From contig JAZNLK010000135.1 in the NCBI GenBank assembly GCA_045579055.1, positions 1 to 19,759 of the forward strand: a DNA stretch of 19,759 nucleotides, written 5' to 3'. Positions within the stretch are counted from its first letter, which is position 1, and every line of letters begins with the position of its first letter. Source of the stretch: SIG440 sp045579055 (GTDB lineage Bacteria; Bacillota; Clostridia; Monoglobales; Monoglobaceae). This document shows positions 7,344 to 14,193 of this stretch, in pieces. The position numbers and the translations under genes are program-made. The notes under the pieces were generated by a model. It had not been told where the DNA came from. It did no database searches and worked only from the letters and a program-made list of their open reading frames with translations.

Positions 7344-8018
7344 TTATAATAATTCGATTTTTTGTGCGATATTCTGCATTTCTTCGTCTGTTGCTGAAAT
7401 GACCTCGGCACATTTTTGGAGCCTTGCGGCGATTGCCTCGGCGTCGGGGACGTTGTGCTTATATTTAACCTGATGCTCAAGGCTTGCCCAGAAGTCCATT
7501 GCAATGGTGCGAATCTGGACTTCGACCTTCACCGGTTGTTTCTTGTCCGAGAAGAAAACGGGGATTTCGATTATCATATGGTAGCTGCGGTAACCGTTTG
7601 GTTTTGGATTTTTTATGTAGTCCTTCACCGCAAGCAGTTTTACATCGTCCTGTCGTGTCAGCATATTTGCAATGGTGTAGATGTCGTCGATGAATGAACA
7701 TATCACTCTCACACCTGCTACGTCATTGAGGTTTTCTGAAACAGATTCGATGGTAATGTCTTTTCCGTTACGAAGAAGCTTTTCCGCAATGCTTTGAGGC
7801 TTCTTTATTCTGTATTTTATGCTTTCAATGGGGTTGCGACGTTGGCGAACCGACATTTCCTGACTGAGGATTTCTAGCTTTGTTGTTACTTCCTGAATGG
7901 CACATTGGTAAATCATCATCAGCTCTTCAAACTGCTTTGCGTAATCTGCAAAAATCTTGCCTGTGTCTTCGGGAATATTAACTTGTGCCAAAAAGGCTTT
8001 TTTGATATCCTGTTCCAT
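7344..8018 (-). CDS. relQ: Small alarmone synthetase (RelQ/YjbM-type GTP pyrophosphokinase)
   Basis: 224 residues, the size of RelQ (about 210) and lacking the hydrolase, TGS and ACT domains of Rel. The synthetase domain shows RIKKPQSIAEKL, DVAGVRVICSFIDDIY, the nucleotide-binding segment around 133-147 (DYIKNPKPNGYRSYH) and EVQIRT with the catalytic Glu166. It makes (p)ppGpp from ATP and GDP/GTP. ATG 8018 with GAAAGGAAG just upstream. It lies 27 nt after proA on the same strand with no terminator between, so the two are probably cotranscribed. RelP or another small synthetase subgroup is possible, since the subgroup was judged by motif similarity only. Confidence 0.9.
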   Translation of the reverse strand: MEQDIKKAFLAQVNIPEDTGKIFADYAKQFEELMMIYQCAIQEVTTKLEILSQEMSVRQRRNPIESIKYRIKKPQSIAEKLLRNGKDITIESVSENLNDVAGVRVICSFIDDIYTIANMLTRQDDVKLLAVKDYIKNPKPNGYRSYHMIIEIPVFFSDKKQPVKVEVQIRTIAMDFWASLEHQVKYKHNVPDAEAIAARLQKCAEVISATDEEMQNIAQKIELL

Positions 8019-8045
8019 TTATACTTCCTTTCGTGCTTTAAAACT

Positions 8046-9290
8046 TTATCTGATTTGTCCGTTTCCTCGGATAATATATTTTGTTGTGGTCAGAGCTTTC
8101 AGCCCCATGGGACCTCTTGCGTGGATTTTTTGGGTGCTGATTCCTATTTCTGCACCGAAACCGAATTCAAAACCGTCGGTGAATCTGGTTGAGGCATTTA
8201 CATAGACTGCCGCTGCATCAATTGATTCAAGGAACTTTTGTGAATTGCTGTAGCTTTCGGTAATGATTGCTTCGGAATGACGACTGCCGTAGCGGTTGAT
8301 GTGTGCAATTGCTTCGTCAAGGCTTTCAACAACTTTCACGCCGATTTTGAGGTCAAGATATTCTGTTCCCCAATCTTCAGGGGTTGCCGCTTTTGCAGAG
8401 GGGAAGATTTTGCATACTTCATCGTCGCCGATGATTTCCACTGATTTTTCGGTGAGTGCATTGAGAATGTCGGGGAGAAATTTTTCGGCAATTGTTTTGT
8501 GAACCAGAAGTTTTTCTTCTGCGTTGCAGACCGAGGGACGTGAGGTTTTTGCATTGATGATTATTTTTTCTGCCATATCCAAATCGGCACTTTCGTCAAC
8601 ATAAACGTGGCAATTGCCGGTGCCTGTTTCGATTGCCGGAACTGTGGCATTTTCAACAACACTTCGGATAAGCCCTGCTCCGCCTCGGGGAATGATTACG
8701 TCAAGATAGTCGTTGAGCTTCATAAGTGCAAGGGCGCTGTCTCGGCTGGTGTCTTCCACAAGGTTCACACAGTCGGCAGGCAGACCTACCGATTCCAAAG
8801 CCTCGCGGATGACTTTTGTGATTGCCATACTGGATTTGTGGGCTTCTTTGCCGCAACGAAGAATGCAGGCGTTGCCAGATTTGATGCACAACGCCGCAGC
8901 ATCGGCGGTTACATTGGGTCGAGCCTCATATATGATTCCGACAACACCCAAGGGCACACGCATTTCACCGATGTGCAAACCGTTGGGACGTTTGAATTCA
9001 GTCACAACCTCGCCGATGGGATCAGGCAGTTCCGCAATCTGACGGATGCCTTCAGCCATACCTGCGATTCGTGATTCGTTCAGCGTGAGACGGTCAATGA
9101 GACCTTCGGATATGCCCTTTTCTCTTGCCGCAATTATATCCTGACGGTTTTCTGACAGGATAAAGTCAGTTTTTTCGGCAAATGCCTCTGCTATTTTGTA
9201 TAAAGCGGAATTTTTGATTTCTGTTCCTGCAACCGCAAGCACAGACGCCGCTGATTTCGCTGATTTTCCTTTGATTATGAGTTCTTCCAT
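8046..9290 (-). CDS. proA: Gamma-glutamyl phosphate reductase
   Basis: 414 residues, matching the family length of about 415. The start MEELIIKGKSAK at 9290 has AGAGGTG 9 nt upstream; an in-frame ATG 17 codons earlier lies upstream of the predicted promoter. Catalytic Cys255 lies in SRPSVCNAEEKLLVH, and the family markers YEARPNVTAD, PRGGAGLI, ETGTGNCHVYVD and HARGPMGL are present. It reduces gamma-glutamyl phosphate to glutamate semialdehyde with NADPH in proline synthesis. proB, usually adjacent, is not in this window on either side, and the downstream partner is instead the alarmone synthetase gene. Confidence 0.97.
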   Translation of the reverse strand: MEELIIKGKSAKSAASVLAVAGTEIKNSALYKIAEAFAEKTDFILSENRQDIIAAREKGISEGLIDRLTLNESRIAGMAEGIRQIAELPDPIGEVVTEFKRPNGLHIGEMRVPLGVVGIIYEARPNVTADAAALCIKSGNACILRCGKEAHKSSMAITKVIREALESVGLPADCVNLVEDTSRDSALALMKLNDYLDVIIPRGGAGLIRSVVENATVPAIETGTGNCHVYVDESADLDMAEKIIINAKTSRPSVCNAEEKLLVHKTIAEKFLPDILNALTEKSVEIIGDDEVCKIFPSAKAATPEDWGTEYLDLKIGVKVVESLDEAIAHINRYGSRHSEAIITESYSNSQKFLESIDAAAVYVNASTRFTDGFEFGFGAEIGISTQKIHARGPMGLKALTTTKYIIRGNGQIR

Positions 9291-9312
9291 TAGTGTTTTC
9301 ACCTCTTTGAAA

Positions 9313-9341
9313 AGTATATCATAAAGAAACTGAAATTGCAA
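9313..9341 (-). promoter_or_regulatory. sigma-A promoter for proA-relQ
   Basis: Read on the minus strand: TTGCAA (9341-9336), 17-bp spacer, TATACT (9318-9313). The transcript would begin near 9306, at the SD itself, giving a very short leader. The start site was not confirmed. Confidence 0.6.
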
Positions 9342-9410
9342 TAAGTGTGTGAATTTGTTAAAGCAAAGTTTACATATGGTTAAAGTGTTTGTAACAAAAT
9401 GTTTTTTTGT

Positions 9411-9989
9411 TTATTTTATATACTTTGTTTTACTTATGTCAAAGCTGATGGCTGTATAGCTCTCGATATAATCCAGAATAGCTGAAGGATTGTCAAAGAT
9501 TTCATAAAGCTTCAGGGATTCGGGGCGCATAAATTTCCGGTCGGTGGTTTTTTGCAACAGGTCACGGATTGTGTCATAATATCCAAGGGTGTTCAGAATG
9601 GTAATTGCCTTCTGATGACGGTTCAGCTGTTTGAGGGTCAGGATTTCAAAGAATTCTTCGTATGTGCCGATTCCGCCCGGTGTCATAATGAAGGCTTCGG
9701 ACATATCCTCCATAAGCTTTTTCCGTTCTCGCATTGTTTCGGGATAATAAAATTCGTCACATTTTTCATAAAGCACTCCATCAACATTGAAAAAGGATGG
9801 TGCCACTCCGATAATTTTTCCGCCGCCCTCGGTCATTCCGCGGGCAACAGCACCCATAAGACCGTGTGTGCCTCCGCCGAAAACAAGAGTATGACCTCTT
9901 TTTGCCATTTCTCTGCCCAACTCTTCGCCTGCTTCTATGTATCTTTTGTCGATTGCATCACTGGATGCACCGTATACGCATATATTCAT
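9411..9989 (-). CDS. LOG family protein (YvdD-like nucleotide phosphoribohydrolase)
   Basis: 192 residues from ATG 9989, which has CGGAGG 9 nt upstream and begins with the MNICVYGASS strand; the longer frame starts inside the promoter. The LOG signature is complete: VFGGGTHGLMGAVA (36-49), MRERKKLM (86-93) and PGGIGTYEE (104-112), which form the nucleotide-binding and catalytic site. Relatives were long mislabelled lysine decarboxylases and many hydrolyse cytokinin-type or simple nucleoside 5'-monophosphates to base and ribose 5-phosphate. The bacterial physiological substrate is uncertain. The gene is divergent from the PLP-enzyme gene at 10102. Confidence 0.92.
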   Translation of the reverse strand: MNICVYGASSDAIDKRYIEAGEELGREMAKRGHTLVFGGGTHGLMGAVARGMTEGGGKIIGVAPSFFNVDGVLYEKCDEFYYPETMRERKKLMEDMSEAFIMTPGGIGTYEEFFEILTLKQLNRHQKAITILNTLGYYDTIRDLLQKTTDRKFMRPESLKLYEIFDNPSAILDYIESYTAISFDISKTKYIK

Positions 9990-10014
9990 AGGAAAATACC
10001 TCCGTTTGTTCAGT

Positions 10015-10051
10015 ATATGTGTATTGTAACACATATGTGCGATAAAATCAA
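10015..10051 (-). promoter_or_regulatory. LOG-gene promoter with an 8-bp dyad over the -10
   Basis: Minus strand: TTGATT (10051-10046), 17-bp spacer, TACAAT (10028-10023). ATATGTGT (10015-10022) and ACACATAT (10029-10036) form a perfect inverted repeat whose 6-nt centre is exactly the -10 box. This is a candidate operator. Confidence 0.6.
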
Positions 10052-10080
10052 TTGACTAATTTCGGCAAATGTTGTATAAT
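10052..10080 (+). promoter_or_regulatory. sigma-A promoter for the YnbB-like gene
   Basis: TTGACT (10052-10057), 17-bp spacer, TATAAT (10075-10080), nearly consensus. Its -35 directly abuts the -35 of the divergent LOG promoter (10046-10051). The predicted start near 10087 puts GGAGG (10089-10093) at the very 5' end of the mRNA. Confidence 0.85.
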
Positions 10081-10101
10081 CTCCATTTGGAGGCGTGAAT
10101 T

Positions 10102-11394
10102 ATGGCAAAAGAGAATATATACAGAAATGTTGGAATATGTGATGAGGTTTTTGGATTTGGTGAAAGAATCCTGGAAGACCTTGAGAAAAGATTCAAAGAT
10201 ATTGATGAGACGGCTGAAGTAAATCAACTGAAGGTTATTTCGGCTATGCAGAAGAATCGTGTTGATGCTGCGTGCTTCAATGAATCAACAGGATACGGTT
10301 ATGATGATGTAGGGCGTGATACCTTGGAGCAGGTTTATGCTGACTGCTTTAACTGCGAAGATGCTTTGGTGAGACCTCAGATTACCTGCGGCACTCATGC
10401 ACTTGCGCTGGCTCTCAGTGCCAATCTGAGACCCGGGGATGAGCTTCTTTCACCTGTGGGCAGACCTTATGATACTCTTGAGGGAGTTATAGGAATCAGA
10501 CCCACAGCAGGTTCACTTGCGGAGTATGGGGTCACATACCGTCAGGTGGATTTGCTTCCGGATGGGGGCTTCGACTGGGAAGGCATAAAAGCGGCAATGA
10601 ACGAAAAAACCCGACTTGTGACCATTCAGCGGTCAAAGGGCTATCAGACAAGAAAGACCTTTTCGGTTGCGGAAATTGCAGAAATCATCAGGTTTGTGAA
10701 GAATATAAAGCCGGATGTTATTTGTATGGTTGACAACTGTTACGGTGAATTTGTTGAAAAGGTTGAACCGTCGGATTTCGGAGCGGATATGATAGTGGGT
10801 TCGCTTATTAAAAATCTGGGTGGCGGACTTGCACCTTCCGGCGGTTATATCTGCGGCAGCAAAGAATGCGTTGAACAGTGTGGCTACCGTCTCACAGCTC
10901 CGGGGTTGGGCAAAGAAGTTGGAACCAATATGGGTATGATGCGTCAGTTCTACCAAGGTCTTTTTATGGCACCCACAGTTGTTGCAAGTGCTCTTAAAGG
11001 TGCAATATTTGCGGCGAATATTTACGAAAGACTGGGTTTTCGTGTTGTGCCCAACGGAACGGAGACAAGGCACGATATAATTCAGGCGGTTGAGTTCGGA
11101 ACAGCCGAAGGTCTGAGAGCTTTTTGTGAAGGCATACAGGCGGCGGCTCCGGTGGACAGTTATGTGACACCTGTTCCCGGTGATATGCCCGGATACGATT
11201 CTCAGGTTATTATGGCGGCAGGAGCTTTTGTTCAGGGGTCATCCATTGAACTCAGCGCTGACGGCCCTTTGAGAGAACCCTATGCGGCATATTTTCAGGG
11301 CGGAATCACCTGGTATCACGCAAAGCTGGGCATTCTCAAGTCGGTGCAAAGCCTTGTTGACAAGGGAATTGTTTCGGTTGATATGATGAAATAG
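10102..11394 (+). CDS. PLP-dependent methionine-gamma-lyase-like protein (YnbB / aluminium-resistance family)
   Basis: 430 residues, full family length (about 410-430). This fold-type-I PLP enzyme family is annotated as methionine gamma-lyase family or aluminium resistance protein. Visible markers: ESTGYGYDDVGRD (61-73), ITCGTHALALAL (cofactor phosphate region), SKGYQTRKTFS, Asp211 in CMVDNCYGE (pyridine nitrogen contact) and GSLIKNLGGGLAPSGGY with Lys237 as the likely Schiff-base lysine. C-terminal GGITWYHAK is also typical. The exact reaction is not established for the family. It has its own strong promoter; no terminator is obvious before the ParB-family gene 190 nt downstream. Confidence 0.93.
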   Translation: MAKENIYRNVGICDEVFGFGERILEDLEKRFKDIDETAEVNQLKVISAMQKNRVDAACFNESTGYGYDDVGRDTLEQVYADCFNCEDALVRPQITCGTHALALALSANLRPGDELLSPVGRPYDTLEGVIGIRPTAGSLAEYGVTYRQVDLLPDGGFDWEGIKAAMNEKTRLVTIQRSKGYQTRKTFSVAEIAEIIRFVKNIKPDVICMVDNCYGEFVEKVEPSDFGADMIVGSLIKNLGGGLAPSGGYICGSKECVEQCGYRLTAPGLGKEVGTNMGMMRQFYQGLFMAPTVVASALKGAIFAANIYERLGFRVVPNGTETRHDIIQAVEFGTAEGLRAFCEGIQAAAPVDSYVTPVPGDMPGYDSQVIMAAGAFVQGSSIELSADGPLREPYAAYFQGGITWYHAKLGILKSVQSLVDKGIVSVDMMK

Positions 11395-11494
11395 AAAAAT
11401 TTTTTAGAATTTGTTGTCAAAATTTGAGGAGCGGCTTTGATTGACCTTTGATTTTTCCGAATCTTTTCGTAAATACTCACAATTTGCATATGGA

Positions 11495-11528
11495 AAAATT
11501 TGTAATTTCAAATTTTATATGGTAAAAT
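11495..11528 (+). promoter_or_regulatory. Promoter with overlapping dyad upstream of the parB/noc-like gene
   Basis: TTGTAA (11500-11505), 17-bp spacer, TAAAAT (11523-11528). AAAATTTG (11495-11502) and CAAATTTT (11509-11516) form a perfect 8-bp dyad with 6-nt spacer over the -35 and spacer. The AT-rich composition makes chance dyads more likely here. Confidence 0.5.
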
Positions 11529-11585
11529 CGATGTACAAAAGAAACAGAATAATATGCGTCGGTTGTACGAGAAAGGTGAGAGTTT

Positions 11586-12401
11586 ATGTCTATGTGTACG
11601 GAAGAAAAAATTTCAAAGGCGGTGTATTTGCCTGTAAGCAATATCAGACCCAATCCATATCAGCCCAGAAAGGAAATGAACAACGAAGCTATGGAAGATT
11701 TATGTGCTTCCATAAAACAGTACGGACTTATGCAACCTGTTGTGGTGCGACCGGTCAACGATAACGATTATGAGTTGATTGCCGGAGAACGTCGGCTTCG
11801 GGCTTGCAAGATGCTTGGTCTTTTGCGGATTCCTGCGATTGTTATTCGTGCCGGAGGAACGGATAGTGCTGTTATGGCTTTGATTGAAAATATTCAACGG
11901 GAAAATCTTGGGTATATAGAAGAAGCGGAGGCTTTTTGTTCCTTGCTTTCGGAACATGGAATAACTCAGGAGGAGTTGGCTGAAAGGTTAGGAAAAAAAC
12001 AGTCAACCATTGCCAACAAAATCAGAATTCTGAAGCTGTCGGCTGAAGTGAGGGCTTTGCTTGCGGAGCATAATCTCAGCGAAAGGCACGCAAGGGCACT
12101 TTTGAGGTTGCCTGAGGAAAAGGATAGGCTGAAGGTTTTGAATACGGTTATATGTCGGGGGCTTAATGTTGCCAAAACTGAGGAAATCGTTGAGGCGATG
12201 CTGAATCCCGTAAAGGCAGAAAATGAAAACAGCAAGAACATCCGTGTTTTCAGGGATGTGAGGATTTTTGCCAACACCATTCGTCAGGCGGTTGAAATGA
12301 TGAAAAAATCAGGAGTTCAGGCACTTTCTACCAAGGTTGAAAATGAGGATTTTATTGAATATACCATAAAAATTCCTAAAAATTCCGAAAAGGCGGTATA
12401 A
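11586..12401 (+). CDS. ParB/Noc/Spo0J-family DNA-binding CTPase
   Basis: 271 residues from ATG 11586, with AAGGTGAG 6 nt upstream. The ParB N-terminal domain shows IRPNPYQPRK (20-29), the CTP-binding motif GERRLRA (67-73) and ENIQREN (101-107). A helix-turn-helix follows at about 126-150 (ITQEELAERLGKKQSTIANK), then RHARALLRL. The C-terminal dimerisation region is diverged. No parA gene is adjacent, unlike parAB pairs, and there is no gidA/gidB neighbourhood. In Firmicutes stand-alone members of this size are often Noc (nucleoid occlusion), but Noc and Spo0J cannot be told apart here because their specificity residues cannot be judged by eye. I saw no parS-like 16-mer in the window. Confidence 0.88.
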   Translation: MSMCTEEKISKAVYLPVSNIRPNPYQPRKEMNNEAMEDLCASIKQYGLMQPVVVRPVNDNDYELIAGERRLRACKMLGLLRIPAIVIRAGGTDSAVMALIENIQRENLGYIEEAEAFCSLLSEHGITQEELAERLGKKQSTIANKIRILKLSAEVRALLAEHNLSERHARALLRLPEEKDRLKVLNTVICRGLNVAKTEEIVEAMLNPVKAENENSKNIRVFRDVRIFANTIRQAVEMMKKSGVQALSTKVENEDFIEYTIKIPKNSEKAV

Positions 12402-12413
12402 AAGAAAATATTC

Positions 12414-12443
12414 GGTCAACACTTAATTCAGGAGGTGTTGACC
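12414..12443 (+). promoter_or_regulatory. 9-bp hairpin enclosing the Shine-Dalgarno of the M23 gene
   Basis: GGTCAACAC (12414-12422) pairs with GTGTTGACC (12435-12443). The SD AGGAGG (12430-12435) lies at the 3' side of the loop and its last G enters the stem. The presumed AUU start (12445) follows one base after the stem. No T run follows, so it is not a terminator. It could modulate translation, or act in DNA as an operator. Confidence 0.6.
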
Positions 12444-12444
12444 T

Positions 12445-13206
12445 ATTAATAAAGAGAAAAAGAGAAAAAAGCAAACCGGAATGCTGAAAAAAATTGCCAC
12501 CAACAAGAGGCTTTACATAGCCCTGTTCTTAGTTGCAGTGGTTATGGGTGGTATTGGTTATGTCAGAAACTTTCAGATGAAACTGAAAAAGGAAATTGCA
12601 ACCTTTGATGAAAGTGCATGGCAACAGGCGGTGGACGAAAGCGGAATTGAGGTTATTGACCTTGACCGAATTGAATATTCCGACGAAAAGACTGAAGTGA
12701 CGGAAAATCCGGTCGAGGATGTTCCTGAGACGGAGGCTTCTGAGGAAGTGGTTGAGGAAGAAGTGGAGGAAACCGTGGCTGAGGCTGAAAAACCTTTTGG
12801 TCTGGAAATGCCTTGCAGGGGTGAAATAATCGGTGAGTGCTCCATAGACGAGCTTGTGTTTTGCAGTGCTATGGACGATTGGCGTACCCATAACGGAATT
12901 GACATTGCCGCCGCTGCCGGTGACCCTGTTTTTGCAACTGCAGATGGGGTGATTGCTCAGATTTATGAAGATGAGCTTTTGGGGGTTGTTCTTGTTTTGG
13001 ATCATCAGAATGGCTTTACTTCGGTGTACGGAAATATACAAAGTGAGGATTTTATAGAAGTTGGAACTGCAGTCAGTTGCGGAGATGTAATAGGTGGAGT
13101 GGGACATCCCGGTGTGCTTGAAGCCGATATGGAATCGCATCTGCACTTTGAATTGCAATGCAACGGTGAGTATAGCGACCCTTCGGAATATATGAATTTT
13201 CAATAG
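12445..13206 (+). CDS. SpoIIQ-like membrane-anchored M23 (LytM) peptidase, probable AUU start
   Basis: A single N-terminal membrane helix, a Glu-rich linker and a C-terminal LytM domain. Numbering from the AUU start gives 253 residues. The zinc ligands are intact: THNGID (His149, Asp153) and HLHFE (His232, His234). The stretch GDPVFATADG, LLGVVLVLDHQNGFTSVYGN and the glycine-rich end match SpoIIQ-type proteins of the engulfment Q-AH complex, which in clostridia often keep catalytic residues. ATG 12481 would give 241 residues but has no SD. The only strong SD (12430-12435) is 9 nt from ATT 12445, and an in-frame TGA at 12439 closes the frame upstream. The first 12 residues would be lysine-rich. 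Generic M23 endopeptidase is the alternative. Confidence 0.82.
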   Translation: MNKEKKRKKQTGMLKKIATNKRLYIALFLVAVVMGGIGYVRNFQMKLKKEIATFDESAWQQAVDESGIEVIDLDRIEYSDEKTEVTENPVEDVPETEASEEVVEEEVEETVAEAEKPFGLEMPCRGEIIGECSIDELVFCSAMDDWRTHNGIDIAAAAGDPVFATADGVIAQIYEDELLGVVLVLDHQNGFTSVYGNIQSEDFIEVGTAVSCGDVIGGVGHPGVLEADMESHLHFELQCNGEYSDPSEYMNFQ

Positions 13207-13239
13207 CTTTGCCCCCTAAAATATTTTATATATATTAAC

Positions 13240-13280
13240 GGAAGATGCGGATAGTTTTGTCTGCGTCTTCTGTTTTTTTT
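13240..13280 (+). terminator. Rho-independent terminator after the M23 gene
   Basis: GAAGATGCGGA (13241-13251) pairs with TCTGCGTCTTC (13260-13270), counting two G-U pairs, followed by G and eight T residues (13273-13280). Confidence 0.85.
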
Positions 13281-13317
13281 GGAAAAATTATAAAAATTTT
13301 TTGAAAAAAGTGTATTT

Positions 13318-13373
13318 TTTCACGCTTCTTTCACGTCCTGCTCACGTTGATTTCACGTTGGTTAATGTATAAT
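13318..13373 (+). promoter_or_regulatory. Four 11-bp-phased TTTCACG repeats in front of a -10 box (OmpR/PhoB-type promoter)
   Basis: TTTCACG at 13318-13324 and 13329-13335, GCTCACG at 13340-13346 and TTTCACG at 13351-13357 are exactly 11 bp apart. Ten bases after the last repeat is TATAAT (13368-13373), and no consensus -35 exists at the right distance. Tandem heptamers in 11-bp register replacing the -35 are the layout used by PhoB/PhoP and other OmpR-family regulators. The sequence itself is not the usual PhoP TTAACA, so which regulator binds is unknown. Confidence 0.75.
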
Positions 13374-13380
13374 GAACTCA

Positions 13381-13407
13381 CGATAAAAAGAGGAGAGCTT
13401 TTTATCG
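13381..13407 (+). promoter_or_regulatory. Perfect 10-bp hairpin at the predicted mRNA 5' end
   Basis: CGATAAAAAG (13381-13390) and CTTTTTATCG (13398-13407) enclose the loop AGGAGAG. The -10 box predicts a start near 13380, so this stem would be the 5' end of the transcript, as in mRNA-stabilising leaders. The loop resembles an SD, and the true SD follows at 13420-13425. Confidence 0.65.
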
Positions 13408-13432
13408 GATATTGAATTCAGGAGGGATAACA

Positions 13433-13525
13433 ATGAAAAAGAAAAAGTCAGTACTTTTTATTATTTTTGCACTTGCGTCTGTGTTTGTGGCACGCAAGGT
13501 TACTTCAAAGCGTTATGCCTCCTGA
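13433..13525 (+). CDS. 30-residue single-pass membrane peptide
   Basis: ATG 13433 has a very strong SD (AGGAGGG, 13420-13426) 6 nt upstream. The peptide starts MKKKK, continues with about 15 hydrophobic residues (VLFIIFALASVFVA) and ends in a basic tail RKVTSKRYAS, so a one-helix membrane peptide or uncleaved signal-like sequence is expected. I do not recognise a family. It is the first gene after the repeat-controlled promoter, and its 161-residue neighbour starts 42 nt downstream. Promoter, leader hairpin and SD together support a real gene despite its length. It might instead act as a leader peptide. Confidence 0.65.
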   Translation: MKKKKSVLFIIFALASVFVARKVTSKRYAS

Positions 13526-13567
13526 AACAAGGAAACGAAGAAGAATTTTGTGAAAGTGGGATAAGAA

Positions 13568-14053
13568 ATGATAAAGGATGCTCTTAAAATAAGAATAATG
13601 AGAAGAAGAGGCTTGAATTTTAATTACGGTATTCTCGGTATGCTAGGAAAGTCATACGGCGAAATAAAAAGAGCTTGGGGCAATGCTGACGGTATTTATG
13701 CTTACGGTGGAGAAATCGGTTTTTTGTTCAGAAAAACAGTGTTGTATTATTTCCCGGATGAAGATGACGAAATGGTATGCGAACCAAAAAATGAGTCAGT
13801 GTGTTACGGTGCCGGCTGTAAATTCGAGACCTGTATAGAGGGTATGGAAAAAAGGGAGTATTCTTTTTCGGAGCTTGAGGAAAAGCTGGGTATTTACATA
13901 AACAGTTTTGAGACCCATGAGGATGACGGAATTGGAGCGGAATTTCTTTATACTCATCAATTTATGTATAACGGAGTTATTTTCAGATTCTATTCGGATT
14001 CTCTTTTTGAGGTTGAACCCGGATGCGTGGTTTTTGCTTCTTTGGAGGATTAA
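13568..14053 (+). CDS. Hypothetical protein, 161 residues
   Basis: Not recognised. The ATG at 13568 has only a weak SD (AGTGGGAT), and an in-frame TAA lies just upstream; ATG 13598 is an alternative start. No signal peptide or membrane helix. Visible features are a basic N-terminus, LGKSYGEIKRAWG (about residues 26-38), aromatic FFYFP-like strands, four cysteines between about residues 71 and 89 (CEPKNESVC and GCKFETC) and an acidic C-terminus. The LGKSYGEI segment is reminiscent of small clostridial proteins in which a similar motif precedes a beta domain, but I cannot name a family. Probably cotranscribed with the small membrane peptide. Four clustered Cys could bind metal or form disulfides. 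Confidence 0.75.
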   Translation: MIKDALKIRIMRRRGLNFNYGILGMLGKSYGEIKRAWGNADGIYAYGGEIGFLFRKTVLYYFPDEDDEMVCEPKNESVCYGAGCKFETCIEGMEKREYSFSELEEKLGIYINSFETHEDDGIGAEFLYTHQFMYNGVIFRFYSDSLFEVEPGCVVFASLED

Positions 14054-14057
14054 TGTA

Positions 14058-14114
14058 ATGGTAGACGAGGTGCAGTGGGATTCCACTGTTTTCATAGAAC
14101 CAAAGAATAATTAA
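14058..14114 (+). CDS. Possible 18-residue ORF after the orphan gene
   Basis: ATG 14058 has GGAGG (14044-14048) 9 nt upstream inside the end of the preceding gene and encodes MVDEVQWDSTVFIEPKNN. It overlaps a small hairpin (CAGTGG / CCACTG) followed by TTTT. Translation is possible but unproven; the hairpin may simply be a weak terminator. Confidence 0.2.
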   Translation: MVDEVQWDSTVFIEPKNN

Positions 14115-14125
14115 TGTCGGATATG

Positions 14126-14156
14126 TAGGGTGTTGCTAACCGCAACACCCTTTTGC
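14126..14156 (+). terminator. Rho-independent terminator after the orphan gene
   Basis: GGGTGTTGC (14128-14136) and GCAACACCC (14142-14150) form a perfect 9-bp stem with a 5-nt loop, followed by TTTT. Confidence 0.85.
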
Positions 14157-14193
14157 GTTTAAAATCAAAAGAAAGGAAATTTTGTCAAAACTC

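Noticed and set aside
9368..9410. Terminator after the LOG gene on the minus strand
   Set aside because: The AT-rich AACAAAA/TTTTGTT pairing is weak and no T run follows, so no terminator was called.
12396..12423. Sigma-F-like promoter (GTATA ... GGTCAACACT) before the SpoIIQ-like gene
   Set aside because: The -35 is suggestive, but spacing is about 13 bp and the -10 misses key positions, so it was not called.
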